From Paroedura picta (Eukaryota > Chordata > Lepidosauria > Squamata > Gekkonidae), in NCBI RefSeq assembly GCF_049243985.1, contig NC_135373.1, forward strand, positions 95,971,213 to 96,035,212: a stretch of DNA of 64,000 bases, given 5' to 3'. The notes under the pieces are model-generated. The model did not search any database and was not told where the DNA came from. It was given only the letters and a program-made list of their open reading frames with translations. Position numbers and translations under genes: made by a program. Shown here one piece after another: positions 35,101 to 46,100 of this stretch; positions within the stretch are counted from its first letter, which is position 1; each line of letters begins with the position of its first letter.

Positions 35101-36708
35101 GTAAGGCTAGGGAGGATTAATTGGCTGGGGGGGGGGTAGGCTTAGTGGTAAGGAGAGATTTACAATGGACGACTGGCAAACATAAAAGGGGATTAAACAT
35201 TATTCCTTCCCACCCATCTTCTTCAGCACGTTTGATTTGCCCTCCCAAAATCTATTTCTATCCTATGCAGGCTAATACTGATCCCAAAGCTTGGCCATCT
35301 GTCATTTTTGCCAAAGAAATAATGTAAAACTGGGGTACAGTTTTGGGCAAATACTTGTGTACAGTACCTTTCATCTTCAGCAAGTTTTCCAAGGTTTGTT
35401 CCAGCTCCTGGATATAATTCTTAGCTTTACATAAAACCTGACACTAATCAAACACAGAAAACAGAGACTTCAAATGGCATCAGACTATGGAAAGAAAAGA
35501 CAGAAGTGAAGAAACGTAGCAACTGAAAATGAAGACTTTTTCTCCAGTTAGGAATAGAATTTCTCTCCATACCGACTCTTCGAATCACATACATAATCTT
35601 AAACAAGGGCAGATTCATATGCCCATATTTTTACATGAGGTTTACAATGATCATGTGATAGTCTGGTGGCCTGAAAATCCCATCATGTGTTAAACATGAT
35701 GAACATAGCCTTTTTTGTGACTAGCAAGCAGCATGTATCTAAGAGGAGATGAATGTCGTTTGTTGTGTGATAATCACTACGTGAACTGCCTCTATGAATC
35801 TATTCTAGGATGACATAACTAAAATAATCTTTAAAAGCACTTTGCCATTTGGGTAACAAGCTTTCTCATGGCTGAGGACAGGATGCAGGTTTGGGAATGA
35901 TGTGGGAAGGGAGCCTAGAGAGGGCATAATTTTACCAAAGGTGTAATTTTTATTTAATTGCCCAGAGAACTTTGGTAAGCAGTTCTAGGAATTCCTAATA
36001 ATATAGATATGCCCTAACACCTACAGCTGAGGCTGCTCCATGACAAGCTGGGTTGTAGCTACTTTTTCCACTGTGCTAAAAATCATAAACAGTTGGCCAA
36101 GATTGTGTCACTACACAGAGTCCTGCAACACTTGTGGTAAAAGCCTCTATCTGCAATGAAGTAGGATGCAATGGGAATGATGCCATTTTTTCTGCTGCCA
36201 TTGCTAGCCTCTCCCGGGTCTCCTTCTCCCTGTGCTTACACAATTAAGAAAAGGCTTGAATAGAGGCTTAATGCACAAAAAGTGGATAGAGGAAGCTTTT
36301 CATGGAATTAAGGTAAATAACATCAGCTGGCAAATAACACCCCAGTAAGCCTTTATTAAAGGGATAGTACATTTTTTTCCTACAGGCAGTCAACAACCCC
36401 ATCTAAGAACCAAATGTCTGCTGCCTTGAATTTCATGGAAGAAAAGTGGAATAGTAATAAAATAATAGCATTTTTCTGTCCTCTGTATGGATTCATATTT
36501 ATTTCTGTACCTTTGATGTGGAATTATCTTGTTGCAAATATACAGTTTCGCGCAAGTTTTTGAAGAGCTCTGCCAAGGTAGCCCTGTGGCGTGCCTGAGA
36601 CAAGCGCCTTTTGCCAACCTGCGGCTCCAGATCCTGCAAGCGAGTCTGGCACTGAGGGGTCACTCTGGCGTATAGGGTGCTGCAGTCTCCAGTTGCCTCC
36701 ATCAAAAG
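25613..36708 (-). CDS. STRA8: STRA8, stimulated by retinoic acid 8 (meiotic entry regulator)
   Basis: Segments on the minus strand, 5' to 3': 36708-36511, 35443-35368, 32946-32862, 32530-32378, 30793-30508, 29364-29288, 28207-28096, 25687-25613. All introns are GT-AG and in phase. From the ATG at 36702 (mouse STRA8 starts at the equivalent MATPG) the product is 351 residues; human is 330 and mouse 393. Seen: a basic HLH-like N-terminus (KRRLSQARHRATLAELFKNL, then KAKNYIQELEQTLENLLKMK), the central block EFERYLYFYKQTVDLL with HLWQGLPEERR, STPEE-ILFEDAFDVAS, and a C-terminus LQCTETFDDEDL containing LxCxE (about residues 340-344), the RB1-binding motif described for mammalian STRA8. STRA8 acts with MEIOSIN in germ cells to start meiosis. 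The long Glu-rich stretch of mammals is almost absent here. A 5' leader exon was not identified. Confidence 0.93.
26107..26193. repeat. (TTTA)n/(CTTA)n microsatellite
   Basis: About ten ATTT units are followed by about nine ACTT units. It sits at the (AATAAA)n tail of a minus-strand LINE fragment. Confidence 0.9.
26194..26460 (-). repeat. LINE 3' fragment
   Basis: The reverse complement reads ccctgagccttcggggaggg and tggtatacaatt, then the AT tail, a typical L2/CR1 3' end. Confidence 0.5.
27045..27170 (-). repeat. unclassified lizard repeat fragment
   Basis: Contains ctctcgaaagcttacaccg, aaggtgctactggacttgaa and agaccaacgtggctaccctc, the minus orientation of the 31605 family. Confidence 0.55.
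27277..27365. mobile_element. degraded foldback hAT-like MITE
   Basis: Shows atgtccatggactacaatta, cacccctgccag and gccattgtagtccacaggca with a diverged right end. It lies in the STRA8 last intron. Confidence 0.5.
28096..28207 (-). CDS. STRA8: STRA8 penultimate exon
   Basis: The acceptor is ctttcctgcag and the donor is gtagca; phase 2 to 0. It encodes STFAGCTSESQEDNHHLYLQ and IITFLESLFFADTQPSQ, aligning with 'ASCNPENPEEKFQLYMQIINFFKGLSCANTQVKQ'. Similarity is modest, but phase, length and order agree. Confidence 0.82.
28320..28740 (+). repeat. LINE 3' fragment (L2-like)
   Basis: Contains gtcatggcaccaaaactttg, gactccttccccagggagat and gtcttctgcc-like sequence. These are remnants of the ORF2 end that also appears at 29500-29835. 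In a STRA8 intron, opposite strand. Confidence 0.4.
29288..29364 (-). CDS. STRA8: STRA8 exon, ILFEDAFDVAS
   Basis: The acceptor is gtctcttttag and the donor is gtactg; phase 0 to 2. It encodes ILFEDAFDVASSFLDRNEIQ, matching mammalian 'ILFEDAFDVASFLDKSE'. Confidence 0.94.
29500..29835 (+). repeat. LINE 3' fragment with tail
   Basis: Contains gatggcaccttgactttgga, taaaccgtaagcaggactct, ggaggggcagcatataaatt and ccttaaataaataatg. Confidence 0.5.
30508..30793 (-). CDS. STRA8: STRA8 exon, central conserved domain
   Basis: The acceptor is tctcattctag and the donor is gtaagc; phase 2 to 0. It encodes YLYFYKQTVDLLVDHGVVSP, VISTAVSHLWQGLPEERRD and ends SLRSTPEE, collinear with the mammalian block proposed to be HMG-box-like. 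Confidence 0.94.
31605..31790. repeat. foldback pair of an unclassified lizard repeat
   Basis: The left arm reads cttttaagacc-type sequence to agcttctgtgcaaagaagta; the right arm inverts it (cacacaaaagcttagaccca, aacttggttggtctta). The pair forms a long imperfect hairpin in a STRA8 intron. Confidence 0.6.
32378..32530 (-). CDS. STRA8: STRA8 exon, reduced acidic region
   Basis: The acceptor is ttactttctag and the donor is gtatat; phase 2 to 2. It ends SSPDLIEFER, matching 'SPDLMEFER'. In place of the long Glu run of mammals it has only EYEKNSTEEDANARL. The chosen donor gives FERYLYFYKQ across the junction; reading past it would insert extra residues. Confidence 0.9.
32862..32946 (-). CDS. STRA8: STRA8 exon, NLEDG block
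   Basis: The acceptor is gctgacaacag and the donor is gtaagg; phase 1 to 2. It encodes EVLNLEDGNPSNLEQVKEEY and then VKMY, matching 'SFNLEDGHASSLEEVKKEYASMY'. The donor is tandemly duplicated 18 bp downstream. Confidence 0.9.
33005..33110 (-). repeat. unclassified lizard repeat fragment
   Basis: Contains tctaacaaaattttattcca, aaggtgccacgagactctt and acgacagactaacatgatag, from the same family as 31605. Confidence 0.45.
33182..34129 (+). mobile_element. 5'-truncated LINE with target-site duplication
   Basis: It lies in the STRA8 intron 35367-32947, on the opposite strand. A perfect 11-bp duplication TACAGACACAG flanks it (33171-33181 and 34130-34140). It encodes the end of a LINE ORF2: frames 33229-33522 and 33604-34071, the latter with a Cys-His knuckle (LCTCESSSPDTIQHIILDCP), as in many non-LTR elements. 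The 3' end is AATAAAGG followed by (TATTG)n. Clade not assigned. Confidence 0.8.
34391..34665. mobile_element. hAT-like MITE, 6121 family
   Basis: Shows cttttctcaattttgttac, gttgagaaacctctgaaac and, at the right, gtgaaagcctgatct. The ends are diverged. Confidence 0.55.
35368..35443 (-). CDS. STRA8: STRA8 exon, second HLH helix
   Basis: The acceptor is gtttgattag and the donor is gtactg; phase 0 to 1. It encodes CQVLCKAKNYIQELEQTLEN and then LLKMK, against mammalian 'WQVLNKAKSHI.ELEQTLDNLLKLK'. An AG six bases further in would drop the CQ pair, so the outer AG is preferred. Confidence 0.92.
35450..36505. other. STRA8 intron, nothing identified
   Basis: Between STRA8 exons 36511-36708 and 35368-35443 I see AT-rich intronic sequence with no named element. 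Confidence 0.4.
36511..36708 (-). CDS. STRA8: STRA8 first recognised coding exon
   Basis: The minus-strand acceptor is ttttattgcag and the donor is gtacag. The exon is open from its first base (Leu-Leu-Met-Glu); the likely start ATG is 36702-36700. It encodes GKRRLSQARHRATLAELFKN, nearly identical to mammalian STRA8, and ends DNSTSK. Human has an upstream coding exon; none was found here. Confidence 0.92.
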
Positions 36709-37049
36709 CTGCAATAAAATGCTGTTCTGCTAAACAAGACTACTTTAAAGTAAATCTGTATGATGGGCGACAATCACAAGGCAAAGGCATTCCAGTTACA
36801 CAGTTCCTAAAATCATATGTCTTGCCTTATTACCCAGTATTACCACGTTTTAAAAATAGTCAAAATCATTTGTCATTCATGATTAAACACATTAATAGGC
36901 TAAAGGAAAATACCACCGTTTTTTTTGACATGATAGGCATAATCCAACTGAAGTTAAACACTTTCAGATATTCCTGATTTTTGCAGGAAAGACTTATAAA
37001 AATGTATGGCAAGGTTTAATTGTCATTCATATACATACACATGGGCACA

Positions 37050-37440
37050 CAAAGGAAATGTTCCTGATATGGTTCCTCAGTGGAACAGGCTTCCTCAGGA
37101 GGTGATTTCTCCTTCTTTGGAAGTTTTAAAGCAGAGGCTAGTCATCTGACAGAAAAGCTGACTTTATGAACTTAGGCAGATTGTGAGTGGGTGGGCAGGA
37201 AGGGATGTGACAGTGTTTGTCTGTTGTGGCCCTTCCTTGCATATCCAGGGAATTGCTGATTGCAACTGTGAGATGATAGGTGAATTTCTTCCACGACAGT
37301 CTGGATTCTGGAGATTTTGGGTGGAGGAATCACTTGAGCATGAAATTGGGGTCACTGTGGGTAGGCAGGTAGTTGTGAGTTCCAACATTATGCAGGGAGT
37401 TGGACTAGATGACCCTGGACACCCCTTCCAACTCTATGTT
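37050..37440 (+). repeat. CR1-like LINE 3' end
   Basis: Contains cctcagtggaacaggcttcc, gcagaggctagtcatctgac, ggactagatgaccctggaca and ends ccaactctatg. Confidence 0.75.
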
Positions 37441-38404
37441 TTTGAAATACTGTTTCTGCTTCCACAGACATTAGGAAACACTTTTAACAACAGGAATAAA
37501 AGTATTTGCAGGATAAAAATCTGCATATAACATAACATTGCTGGTTTGAAAGTAAAAGATGGAAAACATCACTATTTTTCAGTGTTAAAGGTTATAAGAT
37601 TTTAATTTCTTGCCTCACTGTCAATAATGTAATAAACATATATGTATATGTACATTAAATACATTTGCAATAAACTCTTAAAAGTCCAAATAATATTTAA
37701 AATGTCTTATAGAAAATTGGAATAATTTAATTTCTCCCTATTAAATATGTCAACTGAAGAGGTCAAAACTGGCCAGATAAAGAGAAATTTAAAACACAGT
37801 TATGGTTTGTTGTGAAAATCTTGAGATCTCTATTTTCACTCTTTTTCCAGACTCCTGGCTTTCTTTGTGGTAGAGACTTCAACTGCTCTGTTGAAATCTA
37901 TTCTTACTTTGGCTAGATCAAGCCCAACCTGTTTTTTAAATTGTGCGTGTCGAGGATAGGTAAGAATCATGGTCAGCTTCTCCTAAAATTCAGGCCTGAC
38001 AGTGAGTGTTTTCTGAAATGAGGTTGCTGTAAAAAAAAAGAACTAAGTGGCAGATTAGAGCAACCAATAGACCAGAAAAAACCTCAGCCAGACTGCTCAT
38101 GTCTCTTTAACAACTTGCTGTGCAAAAAGGAGGCGGTGATGCTTTTCGATACACAGACGTAAACAAATTATCAGTTGTTAAGACATAGCTACCATGGACA
38201 GTTGGAAAAGTGACACCCCTAGTGGAAATACAGGAACCAGGCAGTGTAAAAGGGAGAAACAAGATACAGCTGAAAATGTACAGAAACTTTAATTCTGCAC
38301 ACTATACAAAAAGTCAGGCTATCTTTTTTAATTACATCAACTATGCTAATATTGCTAAGAAAGAATCTGAGTCCAGATTACATATTGGTGGTGAAAAGTG
38401 TCCT

Positions 38405-38555
38405 CACAGCCTACTTATGGCAATCCCAGGAGGTTTTCAAGACAAGAGGCCAACAAAAAAGGACTGCCATTCCCTGCCTCTGCAGAGCAACCTGGGACTT
38501 CCTATCCAAGTACCAAGAGTTTCCAAGATTTGACAAGCCAGCCAGATCAGGGCAG
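38405..38555 (-). repeat. 5S rRNA-derived SINE (diverged)
   Basis: It reads tatccaagtaccaagagttt then ccaagatttgacaagccagc, a decayed reverse complement of the 5S rRNA internal promoter region, preceded by cctacttatggcaatcccag. Diverged, so family identity is moderate. Confidence 0.45.
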
Positions 38556-39199
38556 ATTACACATCAGGGTTCGTAACTTTTAAACTTATCCTCCTCTTGT
38601 AACTTTTAACAATAGCCTGGCATTCAGCCATATAGCAGGTGATGCTTTTCCTAGCAGAGTTCTTAACATTTGAAATGGCAAATTTAGGTCTGGATTGCAC
38701 CATTTTAGATTGCAAGCATGGGGAGACTCCCATAATGGAATGTTTTTCAATACTAAATAAAATTCCTATACACAGCAAAACAGCACATAAGGAAGGTAAC
38801 GAGGGTACAACCCTCTCCACTAATACCTGCTGTGCAAAATGAAGCTTGTCATTTGGACTTTCACCTACAGTCTGATATAGTACAATCCAGTGGAAGTCGT
38901 GGCCCCATTATCCAGTTGGTGAGCGCTAGATCCAAGATCAAATAATTAAAATTTTGCCTGCTTAGTGAGCCTGCTGTTGAGGACCTGGGCCAGGAAAAAC
39001 ATAAATAAAGCAACCCATTGCATCTAGGTCCCAGCCTCAAGATCCACTGTCCAAGTCCTGCATAATCTGTGTCAGACAGAGATTGGGAGAAAGTCTTCTT
39101 AGATTCAGTGTGGATGGATTGTACTGCATGTTACACTATCTACAATCCAGGTAGCCAGCAGAGGATGTTGGGGCAGGTAAGGAGAGGTGGACTGGCTTT

Positions 39200-39293
39200 T
39201 AAATTGTGATTTTGTTATTGTTGTAAACCACCCCAAGCCTGCTTGCTGGGAGGGGTAGTATACAAATCCAATAAATAAATAAAAATGTGTTTA
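39200..39293 (+). repeat. LINE 3' tail
   Basis: Contains gttgtaaaccaccccaagcc, gggaggggtagtatacaaat and ccaataaataaataaa. Confidence 0.6.
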
Positions 39294-40569
39294 GTCTGTA
39301 CATCTCTTTTCTGTCTACGGAATCTTCCAAGGGGCTTGTGAGCAGGGAGGTCTTGCCTTAAGGCAATTTAAAGTCGCCATATACTTCCCATGCTACTGAA
39401 CTCCTTGGTTTGAGACAAACTGAGCCATTAGCCTCACTCATTACTTACGCTTCTTGATGACCCAGTCATTTGGAGGCATCAAACCTTTTCTTCCAAAATT
39501 TTCATTCACATTTTTGTTTATTTCTAAGACTCATTAGTGATTTTTCTACACAGTCTATTGTTACTTTAAAATGCATTCCCTGCTTCTCTACATGAGATTA
39601 AAATGGTTTAAAATTAACACTGTTTAATCTCATGTTCCCTGTATACCACATATATCTGGAAATGCCAAGGATGTCCTTATTTACATAATAACAAGTGCAA
39701 ACTATTACTATATTTTTCAAATCAACAGATGGAAATCCTACTCATCTGAGTGAAAAATCATTGTTATTTATGAACAATTATCAGTACCTGGTTGGTGTGT
39801 GGAGAAAGATTTGGACTTAAATGATAAATTGAAAAGAACATAAATGCTCCATGTTTGGTTTCCTATGTATCTCGTTGAATTTTTGTTAGACAAGATTCTC
39901 ATTTTACTGTAAGATATAACTGACCGTAGGGACAGGGGAAAGGGGAGCTCACCCCCTTTCCTTGGCAAATTCAACAAATGAGGACTCCCCTACTGAAATG
40001 AAAACCAATGGGAATTATTTCTAGGTAAACAAATTTGGGACTGAATGTTAATAATCACTAATATATTAAAAGCAAATTAAAGAAAATACGTATTTCCCTC
40101 AAATTTGAATTTTCATTATATTCTCAGAAAAGCCACTTTTCATGCTAATATTCAAGAAAGATGCAAACAACTGGAAGGCTCTTTTTGAGAATACATATCT
40201 CAGAATTCTGATATAACCCTTCTCTTTAATTTGTCCTCCCTTTTCTGTTTCTCCTTTGGCTAAATTTTAGTGCCTTTTTCTACATCTCCTGTTTCACTCC
40301 ACCTGCCCAAGCTCTAATGTTCAGTAGGGTACTTGGTTCCTGCTCCCATTTTCTTGCTTCCCAGTCTCCTCCCAGCACCCTCCAATTTGACAGGCTGGTT
40401 CCTGGGATAGCGCTGCACGGCTCTTTGAGGAATATGCCTCAGGCAAAACATAATTTCCAGGGCTGCCTGGAGCACCCCCTCACCTTGCACCAAGCAACCA
40501 ACAATGCAACGACCCCACCCTCCGTATACCTTCCCGCTCTCTCTTGCCATAGCACCAACATAGGAGAGC

Positions 40570-41330
40570 ATCAGAGGCCACCAATCCGAATGCAGGAGGT
40601 GTCGCGAGCAGCCAATAGAAAATCTCCGAGGTTCGGCGGGAGGTTCTGACGGCGTGCTGTTGGAAATGGCAACAAAAACGCGGGAAAGAAAAGCAGATGG
40701 GATGGCCCGAGGGAGGAGACCGAGCAGGGAGTTCGGGCAGCGTAGCAACGTCTGTCGGCGCGTCGCTTAGAGCGAGCATATATTTCCATAACTGTTCGCG
40801 ACGCCGTGCGGAGTCTGCTGCTGATGCCTCTATTCTCCTGCGGACGCTGGCCCGATTTATAGGCGGCATCCGGCCAGCAAGGCTATACCTGTGTAGGACT
40901 GCACACGTGCGCTGCTTCCTGCAAGCGGGTCACCTGGCGCTGCGCTGAGGGCGCTGCGGATGAGCGCCGCGTTTAAAGCACCGACTGTCACGCACCTGGT
41001 TGCCCGCAGACCCGGCACGACTGAGGGGGAGGTGGCGGCGAACTTCCGTTGTCCGGTTGACATTTTAGCGGGGCAGCTGGATGCACCCGAAAAGACATTT
41101 CTGCCTTGGCCACATGATGCGGCCTCTGTGATGATGGCCCATTTTTCAGGGAGATGCCTCCAGAGTTGCGCGCTGGGGAAAAAAGCTCAGTAACAACAGC
41201 CCTTGGTGACCATGGCCATAAAAACCAAGATGCAATCAACCGGGAGTCGAAGTACCAGCATGAAGGGCAGCGGCCAGGCTTCCTGAAGTGTCGTGGTCCG
41301 ATGGGTGTGCGGCCGAGCGCATGGTTTCGA
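40570..41330. promoter_or_regulatory. second CpG-rich region, candidate STRA8 5' end
   Basis: This dense CpG segment has a CCAAT box (cagccaatag, about 40608). It lies between the divergent genes, about 3.9 kb beyond the first recognised STRA8 exon. On the minus strand a good donor (caag/gtgagg, exon end 40484) follows it, which could close a STRA8 leader exon. Assignment to STRA8 is inference; the region itself is clear. Confidence 0.4.
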
Positions 41331-41364
41331 AAAGGAGCGCTGCTTTACATTGACTCTGGCGATA

Positions 41365-41530
41365 AGGAACTGTACACAATATAACCCTGACATTGTATCG
41401 GAGGAAGTGTGCGTGCACACCAAAGCTCGTGCCTTGGATAAAACGTGGTCGGTCTTCAAGATGTCGCTGGACTCTAAATTTGTGGCGCTGCTTCAGACCA
41501 ACACGGCGGCCCGCTTGAATGTGGCTATAA
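41365..41530 (-). repeat. unclassified lizard repeat with high CpG
   Basis: Minus orientation of the 31605 family (ataaaacgtggtcggtcttc, tgcttcagaccaacacggcg). It keeps many CpGs, unlike copies elsewhere in the window. Confidence 0.55.
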
Positions 41531-41719
41531 TGGTGCTCCGTACCGCGAATTGCACCCTGTCGGCACCAAGTCCTCGGGGGGGGGGGGGAGACAGCACTGA
41601 AGAGGGGGGGTTGTTATCATCCAGACTAGCAGTCTTGACTTTAGAGTGGCCTGTTTGGTGGGCTTTCTCCTCCCGCCACCACCGCGGGATTCCTTGCGAG
41701 ACTGGGAGATGTTCCAAAG

Positions 41720-41855
41720 CAGGGGTAGTCAACCTGTGGTCCTCCAGATGTTTACGGACTACAATTCCCATGAGCCCCTGCCAGCAAACGCTGACAGGGG
41801 CTCATGGGAATTGTAGTCCATGAACATCTGGAGTACCACAGGTTGACTACCCCTG
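41720..41855. mobile_element. full-length foldback hAT-like MITE
   Basis: 136 bp, caggggtagtcaacc to ggttgactacccctg. It is a near-perfect palindrome about a short centre (gccagcaaacgctgac). Flanks TTCCAAAG and TTCCATAG agree at 7 of 8. Confidence 0.85.
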
Positions 41856-42204
41856 TTCCATAGCACAAGCTGACCTCGGATTCAGAAGACGTTGCGTTTT
41901 CATGGCCTCCCCTCTGACCGCTGTACACGCGAGCCGGTGGTCAGAGTGTCTGAAAGGCCTAGATGAGAACCCCCTCTGCCATGGAAGTTTGCTTAGTGAC
42001 CTCGGGCTGGTCACACGCCCTCAGACACACGCACACCCTAACCCGCGTGACAGGGTAGCTGCGAAGAATTAATGGCGGAGGGAGCAATGCTAACAACATT
42101 AGCAGCTTTGGGTCCCTATTAGGGAGAAAGGCCTGGACATGCACGAAATAAACAAATTATGTAAAAGCCCCCAAGCACTGGCTCTTGTCATGCATCCTGT
42201 AAGG

Positions 42205-42340
42205 CAGGGGTAGTCAACCTGTGGTCCTCCAGATGTTCATGGACTACAATTCTCATGAGCCCCTGCCAGCAAATGCTGGCAGGGGCTCATGGGAATTGTA
42301 GTCCATGGACATCTGAAGGACTACAGGTTGACTCCCTCTG
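42205..42340. mobile_element. full-length foldback hAT-like MITE near the WDR91 promoter
   Basis: Same palindrome as 41720, ending 286 bp before the WDR91 start codon. Left flank CTGTAAGG, right flank CGTAAGGT: a duplication with one lost base. Confidence 0.8.
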
Positions 42341-42379
42341 CGTAAGGTACATCGTGTCCTTCAGCGCTCCGATGCAAGC

Positions 42380-43110
42380 ACACAAAAGCGAGACCGGAAT
42401 TCTGCTAAGGGCCTTTCCCTTCGCCCCGCGCCCGGGAAAAGGGTCCCATGGGGCTGCCTGCACGGCACCGCGCCGCAACCTCCCGGTTGGCGTCTCTCTT
42501 CTCGCCTCCACCCCGCCCCCCTGGCCGATTCTAGTGAAAAGGCGGAGTCGGGGGATTCCGGCGGCCCGGGCGGGGAAAGGGGGCGGCGCTTGGAGGCCTC
42601 GGCTTCCCCGTGATCCAGCGGCGCGATGGCGGCGGCTGTGGAGCGCACGGACGAGCTGGTGCGGGAGTATCTGCTCTTCCGCGGCTTCACCGCCACCTTG
42701 AAGCAGCTGGACGTGGAGATCAAGACGGACAGGGAGAAGGGCTTTCGGGTGAGCGCGGGGGAAGGGAGCGATGCTGCGCGGGGCCAGCGGCCGCCCATCT
42801 CCCCCGCCTGGCGCAGGCCGGCTCTCCACTCGCCCGGCGGACTGGGACGCGCTCGCAGCGGCAGCAGCAACGCCCGCAGACGGAGCCTTGGCTGGGCCTG
42901 CCCCTGTGGCTGCCAGCGGGTTCGGCTGCTTGATGGCTATCGCGTGGGTGTTCGTGGGGGCCCGCAGGTGAAGCAGGGCCTGCGATCATCGGCCCCTCGT
43001 GGGGAGGGGGGCCGGGCTCATCAGCTTTCCTGCAGGGGAAGGGGCAAGGAAAGGCAGCGCCTCTTGAGTTTGAACTGCAGGCTTGACACCCTGTCGAGTT
43101 TCTGCCCCAG
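42380..43110 (+). promoter_or_regulatory. WDR91 CpG-island promoter region
   Basis: GC- and CpG-rich sequence surrounds exon 1, with a GC-box-like CCCCGCCCCC at 42511-42520 about 110 bp before the ATG. No TATA box is evident. Extent is judged by eye. Confidence 0.65.
42626..42748 (+). CDS. WDR91: WDR91 exon 1
   Basis: It starts at ATG in gcgcgATGG, inside a CpG island, and ends at donor gtgagc, phase 0. It encodes [20 protein letters not shown] and [20 protein letters not shown] plus R; human starts [20 protein letters not shown]. Confidence 0.96.
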
Positions 43111-46100
43111 CCTTTACGCACCTGGGATTAGGGAAAGGGTCCCCAGGCAGGATTGATGCCCGACTCCTTTCCGTTGGGAATGCTAACTACTAATTAAGCA
43201 TTTCTCAACACTGAATTACTTATGTGCCTCTACAGAATTCTTTTTGTGTAATGCGGGATCCCCAACCTTCTGGTACATGGGGGCTGCATTGGAGTGCCCT
43301 AAAAATGGCCACATCTTAAACCAAAATGTAACAACATTATTCATCTACCTATTTAGATTGAAAGTAAACTTGCAGATGTCAATGAAGAAATGTTAACTTG
43401 AACGCAGTCCGTTTTGGAACAATATTTTATGGTGGAATCCTTTTATCAAGTAGTGGAATTTTATGGTGGAATCCTTTTATGGCTGCTTTCTGTGAGCATT
43501 AATGTCCAAGTCAAGGTTTGTGACAGACACCGTTAAAATGTCATGTAAATGTTAAACTGTAAGGACCTAACTGTAAGGACCTAAACTTGGATTTCACAAT
43601 TTGCTCACAAATGTGGTGCCAAAGACTGAACATGCCTGCAGCAAATTTTATTTGTAAATTTCACTGAGATGATCACTGGCTTGCAAATCAGTTCCATTGG
43701 AAAGAAGTTACTTACACCTTCTGGTGCTACTTCAAGTGGATTTTGAAACATTCTTATTTCCTTTCCATGCTTTTGTCAATCAGTGAATCTGTTTTGAAAT
43801 TATATCTGCAATGGGCTCAGTGCTTTGATGTGTCTTTCAACACTGAATTGTTAATTTATGTCCTCAAATTTTAGTCCCTTGCAGCATGAGAACTTTGAAA
43901 AGTTACCTTCACTAACTTGCTTCACAGTAGTTTTGTTTCTTTCGGTTCAGAAAACGTTCCACACACCACCTTTCCTTTTCCCTGCAACCTTAGATTAAAT
44001 GTGCACACAGTGAGGCTGGAAGAACCTTTAAGGACTTTGCCTCTGCGAAGCCTCCTGCATGGTACAATACATTCTGCATCTTCCTCAGAAAGAAAATACT
44101 GGAACTGATAATGAACAAGGCCATGACGCCTTATGAATTCAACAGTGCACATCATGCTTTCCCACTGAAAACTTTTATTTCAAAAGCCATGCTGATAGGT
44201 GATGCAGTGAAATTACATGGGGAGTGTACCATTTAATTTCAACATCTCTTCAAATGATTCTTACAACTACACCAGTTTTACTTTCTTGCACCCTCAGTTG
44301 TGATTCTTTTCAATTTATCCCAAGTCAGACCAAGATTTTCTGCTAATTTACACGCCTTCAAGAATGTTCAGCCTGAAGCAGCTGCAGTGGTTGCCAGTTT
44401 GTTTCCGGATCAGGTTCAAGGTTTTGGTATTAACCTTCAAGGCTATATGTGGCTTGGGTCCTGCATACTTGAGGGACCGCCTACCTCCTTATGCCACCTG
44501 CAGGGCACTTTGCTCTGTGGGTAAGAATCTGCTGATGATCCCAGGATCCTGGGAGGCATAGCTGGCCTCAACCAGGGCCAGGGCCAGGGCCAGGGCCTTT
44601 TTAGTCCTGGCCCCTACCTGGTGGAATGAGCTCCCTGAAGAGCTGCGGGCCCTGTTGGAGTTCTCTTGAGTTCCGCAGGGCCTGCAAAACGGAGCTCTTC
44701 CGCCAGGCATTTGTCTGAGGCCAGGTGGGGGCCCGGGGGCTAAGATCGGGCCCCTCTCCCCGGGGGGGGGAACCAGTATTAGACTGGCCTGGTTCCCCAG
44801 ATTGTTCCACCCATGCCCAATTACCCATCCACTCCCTTCTGCTCATCCAGTGGGCCTGTGTGGGAATAGTCATTAATCGCCATCATTATGACTGAGTCAT
44901 TGTTTACGGGGTTTTGATGGGGAATTTTAATGGTTTTAATGTATTGATTTGTTGTGAATTATTGTGAACCGCCGCGAGCCAGTCTCCGAGAGTGGCAGTC
45001 ATACAAATCGAATAGATAAAATAAATAAATATGAAGGGTGATACCAGAGGAGGTTGGCCAAAGGAACCATAGAGACCAGAACAAAACCTAAGTTGCTACT
45101 GTGGACAGGGATAACCACAGGAGCTGGTGCCTCATGAGGCAGGAAGAACAGTGTGGGTCTGAGGGAAAATGCCTTGAGAGTGACAGCAGGCCACATGTTC
45201 GGGACCCCTGGTGTAATTTATTGTGAGGTTGTTGGAGTTTTTAAAATTGTATCCTTCCTGGAACAGGGTAGCTAAAATCAACCATAATACAAACATGTCC
45301 CCTCCACACAAAAAAATCACAAGGGAATACAGCTTTTAATCACCTTGCACCCCAAGTGGTGCAAAAAATACAGCCTAAAATATGAAAGATAAATTAGTAC
45401 TGTGAGCAAATGATTCAAATTAACGTTTAATCAATAGCAGGAAAAAAACTGAGTTGGAGCACCAAGATCATTCTTCTGGCGTGGTGCAATCCTCAATACA
45501 GTTACGCCTGTTAGAGTCCATTGGAAGTCAGAGAGATTTAGAGGAGTATAGTTCTGTAGTAGTACGGCAGTGAAAGTAGGCCAAATGTATCTCCTTTGGG
45601 GGAAGGTGATTCTTATCCTTAGAGTGACTGCTCAGTAGACCTAGTTCCAGTGGATGTCCTTGCATTCAGAAAAGGTGGTACTCTAAGGAGGCCTTGGGTG
45701 GCAGGCTTAAAAGAAGGGCATGTTGTCAGAGGAGATGTTTTTTGGAATATCCTGCTTGGCACTTTGTTGGGTAAAATTAGCACCTTCAAGTGGCCCCCAA
45801 AACATGAATGTGCATGTCCCCAGTTTTTTGCTGGGCTTGCATGCTGTTCCTTTTATCAGCTGAAATTTTGAAAAATGGGAATCGTTGCCCAAGGACTGTG
45901 GAAATAGATTACGTAGGAATGCTGTGTATCCATGCTGATAATTTCTTGTTGATGTGTAATCCATGAAATCATGATTTCCCTGCTGTGACTATGAGATGCA
46001 TGGATATGAATGCTCATGTAGCCGTATTTTGACCATTGACTGTAGCCAAACTTGGAGCTGCCAAATTTTACTGCCACGTCATACGCCAGGGATGGACCTT

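Noticed and set aside
40314-40869. Overlapping minus-strand open frames of 144 and 129 codons in the CpG island
   Set aside because: Typical GC-rich accidental frames; no similarity to the STRA8 N-terminus, although a leader exon here remains possible.
42287-42829. 180-codon minus-strand open frame over the WDR91 promoter
   Set aside because: GC-rich shadow frame antisense to exon 1 and crossing a MITE; no recognised similarity.
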